From contig MU401591.1 in the NCBI GenBank assembly GCA_022579005.1, positions 41,202 through 105,201 on the forward strand: a DNA stretch of 64,000 nt, read 5' to 3'. This document shows positions 47,073-59,210 of the stretch, one piece after another. Under the pieces are notes generated by a model that was not told the origin of the DNA, ran no database searches, and worked only from the letters and a program-made list of their open reading frames with translations. The first letter of the stretch is position 1, and each line of letters starts with the position of its first letter. Made by a program: the position numbers and the translations under genes. Source of the stretch: Poronia punctata. Its lineage: Eukaryota; Ascomycota; Sordariomycetes; Xylariales; Xylariaceae.

Positions 47073-47570
47073 ATCAAGAAGTATATATATCATTTTAAAA
47101 CGTCATCCGTTTGCGCGTTTCCATCAGAGGACCAGTTTAGCGGAAAGTTATTTTGAATCAGACAAGTAAACAATAAACATGGGGTACGATAAACAAACAT
47201 GGTCCGCGTATAGTTCTCTACCGTCCAGCCGACGTAGTCCATACACACGTACCTACTCCCTTACTATGTATACCTATCAATCGCCTAGCTCCGCCAAATT
47301 TGCAAGGGAATCTATCATTGAGCGTATATGATTTTATTGAAGCATACTCTAATGTCCCATTAGACGTGACCGCAGGCTCAAAACTCCCATCTCAAGAAAC
47401 CACGCTGATGATTCCCCTGTACTTCTCAGGCTGGTCACCCAGTCCATCCATCTACGGTCCATCATCTATCATCGTATTTACCTCTGTGCACATATAACTG
47501 TCGGTTATCGTCTCGATCGTATACTGTCATGGGCCACGTTGCCCAATTAGGAGTGCCACTGTCGTCAAGG

Positions 47571-47628
47571 TCATCTCCAAGCGTTTAAGCCAGCCCAAGG
47601 GTCATGTGGTTGCTGTTGCTGTTGCTGA

Positions 47629-47666
<38 letters not shown>

Positions 47667-50600
47667 ACTCTGCGAGTGGGTAGGCCTATGACCGGCGCCT
47701 TGTGCTCCGCCATATTGATAGTCTTGCTGATGTTGGGGATAGTGGATAGTCTGCTGAGGCCCTAGTGGTGGTGGACCAGGGGGAGGTGGGGGTGGTATGA
47801 AACCGGGAGGAGCGAATTGTTGTGGTTGCTGGCCTTGCGGGTTCCCGTAAGTGTTATATTGGCTGCCTGTAAAGGACGTCTGAGTCGGTGGAGGTGAAAC
47901 TGGCCCCCTTCCAGCAACGCCGAGGCCGAAGCTTGTTTGGTTTGGCGGCGGAGATACTGGGCCAGGGTTGCGTCCCCAGTTACCAGGGTTGTAAGTATGC
48001 TGGCCATATTGCTGGCCGGCTTGCTGTTGGTTGGGGTTGTAGGATTGCTGTGGTGCTGGCGTATACGTGCTGTTGGGCGGAGGACTGGAGAAACTAGGAT
48101 AGCTGGCTTGATTGGGAGGAGGCGAGGTTGGAACCTGGTAATGGCCGGCAAAGTTGGTTGGAGGGTACCGCGGTGAATTGTTAAAGGTGAGCGGCGCAGG
48201 TGTCGGCCTGGAAGATCCCGGATTGGGCGGTGGTGACGCCGGATGTGAATCGACCGACATCCGTTCCATCAATCCCCGAAGCCTCTCCCGCTCCATCTCG
48301 GCCTGCGAGCTCTTGTTCATCTCCCGTTCTTGCTCGATTTGATTCAACAATTGCGCCCCTTCTGATCTCCGGTTATTGACAAATGTCTCGACGTTTTTCT
48401 CCAGACTCTCGACAGTCTCCTTCATTTCCGTGTACCAGTTCTTGGCGCTTTGTAGACCGGATTCGAGATCTAGGAATTCCTGATATGTCCTCTTATACTT
48501 GTTGACCACGGCGCTCCTCTGCCTCTGTATTCCCTCATACTTGCTCTTTTCTGCGCGCACGCGCTTGTCTTGAAGGAGAGTGTTGAAAGCACCAGTCAAC
48601 TCCTTCATCAAGGACGACTGCTTGTGGTTTGCCTGGAGGAGACGATTCTGATGTGGCCGGAATTTCTCTAGTTCGGATTGGAACAGCTCGTTCTCGTGAC
48701 CCGGGATCGCCTTCTTATTGAGGATGAGGATTTGCGAGATATCGTCGTTATGGACCTGGCTACTGGTTAACTAACGTACAGCAAATGTTAGCCAGGGAGG
48801 AGTCGGCAGGATATTTACCTTTTCCTTGAGATCTTTCAGCACTTGGTTCCGTTCCCTCTTCACGAGATTGAGCTTCTTGAGGATATCTTCGACTCGGCTG
48901 ATCTGCTGCGCAACGCTTGGGCCGCCGTCGTCAAAGTCGGCATCTAGCAAATTCGGTTGCTCCGAGGCAGGACTGCTAGTGTTGCTCGACTTGACCCGAA
49001 TCTTGCGGACTGCGCTTTGGAAAAGGGCGTCGACCTCGCCAATTTGCGCAGCTTCGCGCATCTGCTCGATGTCATGTTCATTCTGTCGGAATTTGGCATA
49101 CAATTGCCCATCGCTCTTCGCTGCTTCCTCCAACGCCTCCTGATAGTTTCGTATGTTGCCTCTCAGGGTAGACGTGAGGCGTGAACTCGGCTGTTGCGTC
49201 CATTCGCCCTCGTATTTCGACCTCATCTTCTCGCACACGCTCTCCTCCATGTCAAGCTGCTTGGAGCACCGGTCAAGGACTGTCACGATCGCGTCCTTGT
49301 CTATACCCAATGTATCAAATATCGATATCGGATTCTCGTGCCCCGCGACATCGTCACACCAAGTCCTAAAATCATCGTCTGGGACTATTTCTTGGTCGAC
49401 GCCGCCTTTTAACACCTGTAGAGCGCCTGGTAACCTCAAGTAGTCCAAGCTCGCAGCCATCTCACCGTTGGCCAACTCTACCCGCTCGGTTTCTGCACGC
49501 ACTAGCTTCGCCTTCTCCTCGTCGTACAAGCTCGCCGACTCGGTGACGGAAAAGGGTACGATTTTGGCGAACAAATCCGGGCCTGTGATGCGCTGCAAGT
49601 CTTGGCCGGCATATAGCTCGTTCACAGGGATCGGTTTCGCAGCCGGCAACTTGGGGACGGGCACCAAGCTGGCTTCCGCAGGTACAGGCTGATGGTATAT
49701 GTAGTCATTGTCCTTTATTAATTCCTTTAGCTTAGCTTGGATCGTCGTCAGGTTTCGTTTTGTTATGTCGCCGAGAATCGGTCCCGTGTCAGAACCAAGG
49801 TTGGAGCTCGGCACCGGTGAGCTGGGGAAGCTGCTGGCTAACTTGTTGGCTTCTTTTGCTTGTCCCTCGGCTACAATTAGTCTCGCGACAGCAACGCCGT
49901 ACGAGTTTGCGTCTTCGTCCGCCAGTGCTTGGTAATACTGAGCATTAGCGCTCATCAGGCTGGCTTTGATCTGCTAGGCGGTTAGAATAGAACCCCTATT
50001 TCCGATGCCTCCTCCGCGGTTGCACCCGGCGTCGCAAAAGGAATAGAACGTACGTGAGTGAATAAAAGCCAGACTTTCTCAAAAATACCAGTGTTGACAT
50101 TTTCCTGTACCCCTTCAAGCGCCTGCTGGTAAAGGTATGCGGCTTGGCTTGACAACTTGGCCAACATGCCCACCTTCTTCCCGTCTGTAACTTGTTTCTC
50201 CAGGAAGACCTCCTGCGCCTGTGCCAGCATGATCGATATCAAGGTCTTGACGGTCTCTCTGCTTAGGTCGGATGAGGGCGCATGCAGAAAGTTCTCGTTT
50301 ATATATGTGAACATGCCTGCGGAGGCTTGGAAAGAGTGGTAGGACATTTTGAGGCCGGCCTCTTCGGATCGGGTCTGGACGGCAGCATGACAGGAGAGGA
50401 CGGCTGATATGTTGAATATGATGGACGCCTTCTCAAAGGCAAGCGAGTATTGTGAAGTCGCCTTGTGGGTAAAAGCATCGTACCTGCAATAGACGGTCAG
50501 CACAGCGCGCGACGCCGGCGGCGGGGGGGAGGAGGACAATGGTATTACCATGTGAAGGAGATTTTGATGTGCTGTTCATCGACCGGGAAGCGCAAATCCA

Positions 50601-50826
50601 ACAATTCGAGCTGGCCATAGTATCTATACAGCAAGTCCCGCCCGGCAGTGCTGTCTTTTCCGGCGCCTCTCATGTCCTGGCGCAGACGGTTGAGGGTCGC
50701 GCATTCTTCGGCATACCGTTCCGGGTCATCTCCGTAGGTGTCGCGAATATAGGTCTTGAGGGGCGTTATCCAGTCGATCTCGTTTGTAGCCTTCAGAGGC
50801 ACGGACAACATAGGCGTCTGCGTCAT
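47571..50826 (-). CDS. BRO1: BRO1, ESCRT-associated vacuolar sorting protein
   Basis: Four exons: 50549-50826, 50054-50483, 48819-49970 and 47571-48755; the product is 1014 aa. The start ATG at 50826 gives MTQTPMLSVPLK, which matches the usual beginning of fungal Bro1; the frame is open further upstream but without another ATG. The Bro1 domain (about 1-390) shows NEIDWITPLKTYIRDTYG, RYYGQLELLDLRFPV and FTWYDAFTHK. A coiled V-domain follows to about residue 780. The C-terminal tail is Pro/Gln/Tyr-rich and carries a poly-Gln run near the end (DNA at 47608-47668). Bro1 works on endosomes, binding the ESCRT-III subunit Snf7 and recruiting the deubiquitinase Doa4 during multivesicular-body sorting. 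The related pH-signalling protein PalA/Rim20 is the alternative, but the N-terminal sequence fits Bro1 better. Confidence 0.92.
47609..47668. repeat. CAA/CAG codon repeat (poly-Gln of BRO1)
   Basis: Mostly TTGCTG hexamer units on the plus strand, which code for a run of Gln interrupted by one His in the BRO1 C-terminal tail. Length polymorphism between strains would be expected. Confidence 0.85.
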
Positions 50827-53415
50827 GACGGGCGAGGTCTTACTGCCACGCAACACAAGATGGCATGGGAGCGCTGCGCTCGGGAGGTTGACGGTGTAGA
50901 TTCCTGTGTTAGCGTCGCATAGGGTTCAAGCGGGCTCGCGTGGTCTTGAGAGGTATCTTGGGCAAGGAATGCATGCAGTGTGCAAAGCTACCTACTCCCG
51001 TACTAGAGGCGTGTACATATGTAGGGCATGTGCGTATCTAGTAGAGGTGACTGGGGCTGTGGGGTCAAATGTGACGATGTGACGATGTGCTGAGGGTCGC
51101 AGTCACTTGTACTGGACAAAGTGCGGTAATACCAATCAATTAGGGGTCTGTTCTGTACTGTTGTGTGCTAGGCTAGAAGTGGGGTCAACTTGTCACAGCA
51201 GCTCCCTATTGAACGTTGCTGGAATATTTACTAGGTATGCTTCGTTCAATACCACTCCAATGTACAGAAAGCTCTGTCGTCTAGCTAAATTACTTGGTTA
51301 TGTGTCTTGCTCGAGATAAGTTACTGTGTCAGACGGAAAGTGGGCAAGCTAAAAGCGGCTTATGTAAAGTTTATCAAGGAAGTACAGCGGTATCAGTTGC
51401 GCCTGCATGCACGTGTAAGCACATTCATCGTAAGTTATAATACCGTACCTCCTGCTTACTGATACCAGGAGCTACCTTTCCCGCCGTTCTAGCCAAGATA
51501 CAGCAATCCGAACGCCTAGCCAAAGGACAGATGGATGCTTCGCGTTCTGAACTTGAAAACGATTTATGGGTAAAGTAGTTATTCAGAGAGATGACGCACT
51601 ATAATACGCGGCGCATTTACGAGCTGCTAGTTCAGCGCGTGGCTACGGATGAAGTCTGTAAAGAGACACAACAAAAGAGTACGAGAGTTGGGCACCTTAC
51701 TAACCTTTCTACTGAAATGAGGTTGTATTGGGAATTGGAGTTGGGCGTTCTTTAGCCGCCAATGGAAGGAATTAGGCGCCTACAGCCAACTGTCTTGCAG
51801 GTCGTCCTCTCGAATTCGAGAGTTCATTGAAACTGAAGATGCTCGGATAGCGGGGTATAATCTCTTCCTAAAATGGTGACCTTATTGCAGGGCGGTAAGG
51901 CAAGCTCCACTGGGCTAACTTATAGTTAGCTTATAGGTTAACAGGTTTAGCCTCGCTTAGTCCTGTCGCTGCCTTTACTCCGGGGTATCTTGGTGATACA
52001 CTGACAATTAATTACCACTTGGGGCCGCCAGTCTTTTACAGTCCTTAAACCGGCCTGATACTTATCACACCTGCACTTAAAGGTACGCGTATGTACCCGT
52101 AGAGAAAGGTAGTTACAACCCTTGCACAGGATGTGTAGGAAACGGAGGGAATTATACAAGAGTGTTTGTCTGACTAAAAGGGTAGCCTAAGACTTAAGTT
52201 TTACATCAACTTTGCAAAGTCTTGCGTGTAGTTGTCGTCTAGACTAGCTCAACTCGAGGTAAAAGCGGCATGCCATAGGGTTGATTCTTGAATTTCTCAA
52301 AAACATCAACCCCCATGGCACCAGGAATTCCGGGGCTCAACTAGAGCTATCATTACCCGCAGTCCTCGTAATAAAGGCACTAGGTAATCATTGTAAAAGG
52401 TTATTGAAAACGAGGATGGAGAGATAATACAGCACGACTTGAAACCTAAAGTTACAACTAATTACCTACCTACCACCAGTATTCAAGAACCCCGCGGCGA
52501 TTAGTCATTGGTTTGCGAGTTTCATGCCAAGCCGCAAGGTATACGAGAGCAAAACCCATCAATAGGCTGTGAGGGCAAGTTTTACCTTGACCGACAAATA
52601 AGCGCATAGATGATCTAGCAGATACAGACTTCCTTCACCTGCCTATACGATCAAGGTCCCTCGGGGCACAAGGCGAAAGAGGCCCAGAGGCCGGTTCTCA
52701 GTCTATCCACCATACAAGTTACAACAAGCAAGCGGCGGGCTTACCCGCCTATCCGCATGTGCGAATTTACTACGAGTATGTACAGTTGGCGCGCAGCTTA
52801 GCTAACCCTAACCAGTCCGGTGGGCGGCCTGTTCTGCAACCGTCTGTGAGATCTCGCGAATCCACGATGGTTTCTGCATCACACGCATTTGGGACCGGCA
52901 TGTTTAGGTAGGACATGCACAAATCCCCGGCAGCCGGGCCCCGGGACATAGGGTTTACCATGATCCTGATGTAACTTTCAACAGTCAACAGGTAAGATTT
53001 ACTAGCAGAAAGACGCAGGGGTTGGACAAATTATTTCTTTTTCTATTATATTGGTCTATCTTTGACTGAGGAGAGTTGACTCCAGCAGATCGCCGTAGCA
53101 ACGGCTGCGTATAGTACATCAAATGCGTTCGGCAGTATTGTACAAGAAGTACCGAGTTTGAACTTGGGAGAAGTCCGTGTCGCCGTTGTAGTTTCGGGAT
53201 TCGCCAACAAATTGTTTCGCCGTTTAGGACTTAGGCCACTCGACTCGAAGGTGTAGATTGATTCCAGAAAAAGGTTCAACACCATTCTCTGCCTGTGGCT
53301 CACGTACACGCCAAAATGATCAAAGGGTGGGTGTCGTTTTACAACGAATATCGATCCGAACTCGTAAATATAGTACATATTATCGATTGTTTTGTTAGTC
53401 TCGGGTTGGCGAAGC
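50827..53415. other. 2.6-kb intergenic region, no supported gene
   Basis: This holds the promoter of BRO1 on the left and the 3' flank of MDJ1 on the right. A short segment at 51491-51570 reads like coding sequence between a possible acceptor (TTCTAG) and donor (GTAAAG), but I cannot extend it into a gene. Minus-strand ORF 53046-53477 partly overlaps the last MDJ1 exon in another frame and is not supported. Confidence 0.45.
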
Positions 53416-55170
53416 TCAGCTGGAGTTTGAACCGGAGTCCTTCTTTTCTCCATCGGTTTTCTTCTCTGTAGATTCATCCTTCGTTTCGGCTGATGTTCCG
53501 TTTTCGTGGCGATGAGCGGGATGGTTCGTCAAGTTATGCCAAATTGACTTGAGAAACCCTTCATTTTTATGCGTCAATGGGTCATCGTCTTTTGTTGCCT
53601 CTCTAGGGCCATTTCCCTCGGACCTAAAAGGATCCTAGTCAGTATCTGCGCTTATCCTGCTGTCATTTGAAAGTGAGTATTTACCCTGGCATCCTAACGC
53701 CCATGACTCTTCTGGCTGTCTTGTCACCCATCTCGTCTGCTAACATTTCCAGAATCGTGCGTTGGTTGGCGCTAAGATGCTTGGGCATAGCCACACGGAA
53801 CTCAACCCGTAGATCGCCTTTACCACCACGCCGCGACCCAAGTGACTTCATACCCATGCCGCCCAGTGTCAGCTTGTCACCCGTGTTCGTACCCGTTGCC
53901 ACCTTGACGCCAACACTCCCTTCTAGTGTGGGGACCTTCACTTCACCGCCTAATAAAGCGGTTGTGAGAGGAATGGTAGCGGTATACAGGATATCCGAGC
54001 CAGCACGCTTGAACTGGGGATCGGCCGCGACCCTTACGGAGACGTAGAGATCGCCCTTTGCCGTCCTAGACCCGGGAGGTGCCATGCCTCGAGTAACAGG
54101 AGCGTCGCCCTCGCCGTCCAAGCGTAGCTTCATGCCATCTTCAATGCCGGCAGGGATATCGATTTGCATAGTCTTACGAGTCTTGATTGCACCATCTCCT
54201 TGACAAGTATTGCATTCCGATCCTCGCGGCACTTCTTGGCCGGTGCCTTTACAGGTAGAACAAGTGGACCCCATCTGAAAGCCCCCTTGCATGAAGTGTA
54301 CCTGTGTACCAGTGCCGCCGCAGGTTCTGCATTCGGATCGTTTAGTCCCTGGTTTCAGGCCGCTTCCAGTACACGTATCACAGGTGGCCATTGGGTATAT
54401 CGTGATCGTCTTTGCTGTGCCTTTCGCCGCCTCCATGAAGGATATGCTTGCTTGGACCTCGATATTCTCGCCAACCAGAATCTCTTGTCCGAAAGGGTTT
54501 CGGCCGCGGGCCCGACCACCTCCGCCGAAAGGTCCGCCCCGTCCACTAAACGCGCTGAATAAATCCTCAAAATCGAAGTTGGCCCCGAAACCACCGCCGC
54601 CTCCAAAGCCCGAGAAGGGGCTTCCTTGGCCGAAGGGGCTGCCACCCCCTTGGTGAGTTTGACCGTTCGGGTCAAAGCCGGCCGCACCGAACTGATCATA
54701 TTGTTCTCTCTTCTTCGGATCGGAAAGAACTTCATAAGCAGCCTGGATCTCGGCGAATTTCTCTTTGGCACCAGCATCCTTGTTCGTATCGGGATGGAAC
54801 TTTTTGGCTAAACCATAGTAGGCCTTCTTGATATCGCTGGCAGACGCGGATTTTCCGACCCCGAGGGTCTTGTACGGGTCCTTGGCAGCGAGGGCATGGG
54901 GGGTTGCATGGAACGACTAGAAGATAGCAGAGTTAGGAACAGCAGTCTCGCAAGACGCAACCACGTGTTACTTACCCTTCGCTGGCTGAGAGGTAACGAG
55001 CATGCTGGCTTGGCGATCGGCTTTCGGGGTCTCCTTGGTAAAGTAGATACCGAGCGACTTGCGTTACTACGGTGCCGAAGGTGTTCCCGTACCCTTTGTC
55101 TTCGGCATATTTGAGCAGGGGAAAGTATGCGCGACGGCAGCGCAGACTTTGCAAAAACGCTGGTGCTCAT
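53416..55170 (-). CDS. MDJ1: MDJ1, mitochondrial type I DnaJ co-chaperone
   Basis: Three exons: 54976-55170, 53685-54916 and 53416-53623; the product is 544 aa. The first exon encodes a 65-residue Arg/Ser-rich presequence. The J-domain follows (DPYKTLGVG from about residue 78) with the HPD triad at 106-108, which stimulates Hsp70 ATPase. Next come a Gly/Phe-rich linker and four CxxCxGxG zinc motifs (first Cys at about 244, 261, 284 and 300), then two substrate-binding beta domains. The last exon is a Lys/Asp/Ser-rich tail. Mdj1 works with mitochondrial Hsp70 (Ssc1) in matrix protein folding. The intron ends fit consensus (GTAAGT/CTAG and GTAAAT/TTAG) and the frame is continuous. The start was chosen because its frame leads directly into the presequence; the frame also runs a few codons further upstream without another ATG. 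Confidence 0.95.
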
Positions 55171-57405
55171 CTTCGGGGTACACAAACAGAAGGAAAATAT
55201 TTAATTTGTATTTATGGCTCACGGCATATCAATCTAATAGGAAAGCTGGTTATTTACCGGTAGGTTGCCGGTACATGGAAAATACGAATGTTATTACACG
55301 TAGGAGCACACAAAAATTTCGACAGCTTGGTAGACTGGCAAAAGGAAGCTTTCAGATGTTGAGCGAGTGCGATGACGCTCCAACTTTTTTTCGTATTGAT
55401 TAGCGCGATTGCTAGGAGTTGGCCCCACTAAGCTTAGCCAAGTCAAGTCAATGCCGAGTAATCGGGAAACTTCTCCAACTCTCGCTGAAGGCTGAAAGCC
55501 AACAATCTTTAACGGCGTTTAGATAAGGACCGTTGCTGATAAGACCTACCTAGGCACCTAGGTAGGGATAACCTCTCGTATACGAGTAAGTAATTGCCTT
55601 TGCCTCCGTGATCTTGCTTGCCCTTTTCTAACATCCTAGTTTATACGTGCGTACGTGCGTACCCCAGCTTGTTTTTACTGATACTTTACCTATCAAGGCG
55701 CAATATCGAGATCATGTGTGGAACAGGCAACATCTAACGAGAATGCTAGTGATTCCTCCGAGTCCTAATAACATGGGTTACTCGTAGATATGTAGTAATA
55801 ATACGTATCATACCACAACAACAACGTGAAGAAGCCATAGAACAACTCAGCAGAAAACAGAACCATATTCTTACCTTGGCAAGGATATATGCAATGTGTA
55901 TTCTACTCGTAAAGACAACAGGTAAACATTTTGCTAGGCTAAAGAAAGACTTATGTTTCTAATTTTTACCTAAGAAGATATATGTATATAACCCTTCAAA
56001 GTAAAGCCCCCCCAGAAGGAGGACGCCTAGGCATCGCTATAAGTTGATACAATGCTTCGATCTCTCACGTACGACCATACCCACTAGAAAATTCGGGATC
56101 CCGTCCGCTCTCCCATAGACAAGCTAGTGAGGGCCAAACTAGTAGTTGGGTCGGTGACGACCAGCGAATCCTTGGTGTTGTACGTTTCTTATTTTCTTTT
56201 TCTTTTTTTCGTGTCTTGGTCCATTCAAGGTATGTTCATGGTGTAGTGTAGCTGATTTCCCGGAAAGGGTGGTTGTCCTGTAAATGTACCGTTTTATTAC
56301 CCTCTATCGACTCCTTACATATTATCACTTCTAGGTTAGGTAAGAGGCAATGGTCGAGGTCTGCGTCGTTATATCAGGCATGCGGACTTTTATACGCGCC
56401 CTTATATCATGGTTTTTACACTCCTCTTACACCTGTGTCTGTCTCTCTTGGCCCTTGGGTGAACCGTCGCGAGAGTTGGCTACCTACCTCTTGAGCCGCA
56501 TATACCGGTACATAAATTTGCCAGGTCTATTCCAAGGAAATGTAAAGCAGCCCGCCAGCAATTCATAAACTTCTCTAGTAGATCCATAGGTACCTACATA
56601 CCTATCCTATGCTATTTCCACGGTCGCCCGCATATCTTCAGCCAGTTACAACTTCTCCATGATTCCTAGGTAGTTAAACGCAGGCAGGTAGGTTTGATCG
56701 GGGCCATTTATTCTTGCACCTGTACAACCCCAACGCCACGCATTAGAAACCCAGATTAAATTCAAACCATGTCTAAGAAAATGGGCATTGCCAGATCTCC
56801 CGGTAACTAGGCAGGAATAAAGGAGCTCTAGACAACCGTCACCGTGTAGATTAGGTTCTGTCCCCGAGCTTGTCCGGGAACGAAACAAACTCATTATTAA
56901 GCTACCTACCGCCGCCAATAACAACATCGAAAATATATCCTTAAAATTATCACACCTCGGTTGAGAATACCACCTATTGAACAGCGGCCCACGCCGGTTG
57001 GGCACTCTATCAAGGGTTTGGCAAACTTGATATGATTGACTGTTTAAGACGAAAGCCCTTTAACTTTTGGAGTTTCGTCCGCTCCCCAAGTGAGAGAGGT
57101 AGGACCGGAGGCATATATCTCTGTAAGGTACGTATACTACAACAGTAGAGTACCTAATACCTAGCAACTAGGTAGAGTATACAACTACACAAGAAAAGCC
57201 TCCCATCCGTAAACAGCAATAGGGAAAAGTACTCTACAATACCTGAACTTAAAAGTGTGCATTCATGTACGTAGCATAAATATTACAAAAGCTATGGATG
57301 TTGGTAGTCATATGCTCCCATCTACATAGTACGAGTAGGTGAAGTTGAAAACGCCTAACCTACCGGTTTGCACTGTGTGTTTGAGCTACCTAGCAATCCT
57401 TGCAC
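55171..57405. other. intergenic, no gene seen
   Basis: This is the promoter side of MDJ1 and upstream sequence, with many CCTAGGTA/GGTAGGTA motifs and four TACGAGTA/TACTCGTA octamers. ORF 56646-57005 (minus) has no recognisable domain. Confidence 0.5.
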
Positions 57406-57413
57406 CTTGATTC

Positions 57414-57829
57414 TAGGCCACCTACGTCTACCTTAAAAAATTCCTACATCTAAGGAGTTCCCTACTTAGGTCCTGATACTCAACACCAGCATGCAGATCG
57501 CAACGCAGCGTCTTTTCCTTAAAGTATTTAAAAAAAAAATAACATAGCCTATACCTACAGCCTAATATTGCTACATTTTCTACTACCTACTTAAGTACCT
57601 ATGTAGACTTACTTAGATACCTGCTATACCTGCCTGCTATACCTGCCTACTATACCGGCCTGCTATACCTGCTTATAAGTACTACCTATGTTAATTAGAA
57701 GTCATTAATTTAAGAGGTACATGCTAAAGCGCTATACCATAGAAACATTTAAAGAAAGAGGTCTAACGTGCACTAAGTGGAGAAACTCCTTAGATGTAGG
57801 AATTTTTCAAGGTAGACGTAGGTGGGCTA
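57414..57829. mobile_element. hAT-like MITE, 416 bp, with 8-bp target duplication
   Basis: Ends are inverted repeats of about 56 bp: the left (57414-57469) starts TAGGCCACCTACGTCTACC and the right (57773-57829), read inward, starts TAGCCCACCTACGTCTACC. Both continue through TTCCTACATCTAAGGAGTT. The element is bracketed by the identical octamer CTTGATTC (57406-57413 and 57830-57837), the 8-bp target duplication expected for hAT. The centre has no ORF but carries a short tandem repeat of CTATACCTGC-type units. It is not AT-mutated like the other relics, so it may be younger or below the RIP length threshold. Autonomous partners are not in the window. Confidence 0.88.
57619..57673. repeat. CTATACCTGC-type tandem repeat inside MITE
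   Basis: Four to five imperfect units of about 13 bp (TGCTATACCTGCC and variants) in the middle of the hAT-like MITE. Confidence 0.75.
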
Positions 57830-57837
57830 CTTGATTC

Positions 57838-58593
57838 CGTCAACTTTAATGGGGTTGTTCCGCTTGCTACTTATCTAATCGGAGACAAAATTTGACCGAA
57901 AGGGGAAGACGGTCGGGTTTAATTGAGACTATGCCATAATAGTGCTAATCGGTTCAGCCCGCGTTGTTTCGTTTTAAGGTTTTTCGGGGTCTAAAGCTGC
58001 CTAAAGAATAGAGCTTTCCCTATTCTGTGTCGCATAGCTCGGAGTTAACCCTGCATAAATCATATTACCTGGGGAACCAAGAAACATAGCACTCAACCAG
58101 TTGAGGACAAAATTTCATTACGCAAGCGGCAGGGTTGCTAGGCTCCCACGCGCAAACTATACTGCAGGAATATAGACTAGATGCGAAAGTGAAAGACAAT
58201 TTTTATGCTATGTATGCTGTATCAAGACACATATAGATAGAGAGCATATAGCTCATGAATTCAATAGTACCCCATCTCCATCGTGTATTTGTAAGCCATG
58301 CCAGACCGTCGTCATATCATGGGCCCATTGCCCTCCTAACATGAGTGAAAAGCCACCGGAACGCTTAAACGCCAGTGAAAATGCAATGTCGGTGTTATGC
58401 CATTGTAAAGCTGTGCAATGCCTCCCCATCTAAAACCTAGTGTTCACGTCAAAGCTAACCAGTCCTTCGGGGTATAAATGTCCGCGCAAATGTAAGTGAA
58501 AAGGGTATATGGCCGAGGTGATCCAGTACTAGCTTCCAAGTATATATCGTCGATGATCCATGTTTTGTTGTTTTTTGGGGGGTTGGGAGCGCA
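57838..58593. other. intergenic, no gene seen
   Basis: This lies between the MITE and the 3' end of the SAP30-like gene. No convincing ORF is seen. Confidence 0.5.
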
Positions 58594-59210
58594 TCAGGGT
58601 AGTGGGGAAGAGTGCGGTAGCTCTTTATTTCTTTTCGGCTTGACAACACCTGGGTGCTTCACTCGGTGTAGGAAATCGACAATGACATCGTTTTCCTGGA
58701 CGCCGACACCATTAAAGTGTGTTCGCACTGCCTTGGTAAGGTCGTCTTTAGTCTGGCGCCGGAATTGCGCTCGTCGTGCCATCGTTGGAGACTTCATGCC
58801 GAAGTTGGAGTGCGATAAAACCCAGTGACGGTATGAAGAGGAGAAGGCGGTCGGGGTGTTGAGCCGGTGCTCGCGACGATATTCGTGGAGGACGTCACGG
58901 TCAAAGGTCGACCATTGGAGCTACCGAGAACATGTCAGTACAAAGACGGACTCTAATGGGGCGTCGTCTAATGAGAACTGCATCTCACCCCTGGAGTAAT
59001 CGTAGGTTGTGCTACGGGCGCCGAGGGCGCGTTCATTAAGCCCTTGTTCGCAGCGGCATCTTTCAAGTGCGATCCTGTGGAGCTGGCCACACGCTGCAGC
59101 TTGCCGTTGGATCTGTGTGTGTGGTTGGTGCCATGGCCGTTACGTTCTTTAAGACTCGCCGTGTCCGACTTTGAGTCGTCATGGTTCGCTCTCGATTTGG
59201 CGGCAGGCAT
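58594..59210 (-). CDS. SAP30: SAP30-like histone deacetylase complex subunit
   Basis: Two exons, 58989-59210 and 58594-58920, with a 68-bp intron (donor GTGAGA, branch CTGAC, acceptor GTAG) joined in phase 0; the product is 182 aa. Residues 1-74 are a Lys/Ser/Asn/His-rich disordered N-terminus. The second exon is the Sin3-binding domain of SAP30: WSTFDRDVLHEYRREHRL, then SPTMARRAQFRRQTKDDL, then VRTHFNGVGVQENDVIVDFL, in the order of PF13867. SAP30 proteins stabilise the Sin3-Rpd3 deacetylase complex and act in the nucleus in transcriptional repression. The product ends with a short basic, Pro-containing tail. The ATG used is the one preceding PAAKSRANHDD. Confidence 0.9.

Larger units (their letters stand above)
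44382..47570. other. 3.2-kb intergenic region with microsatellites
   Basis: No gene is supported. The right part is the 3' flank of BRO1 and the left part the promoter side of AVL9. The region holds five copies of TACGAGTA/TACTCGTA within 45253-45735 and three alternating purine-pyrimidine microsatellites (listed separately). The ORF at 45299-45526 starts with a hydrophobic stretch but is not otherwise supported. Confidence 0.5.

Noticed and set aside
52801..52812. CTAACCCTAACC, a telomere-like word
   Set aside because: Fewer than two telomeric units within ordinary intergenic DNA; no array.
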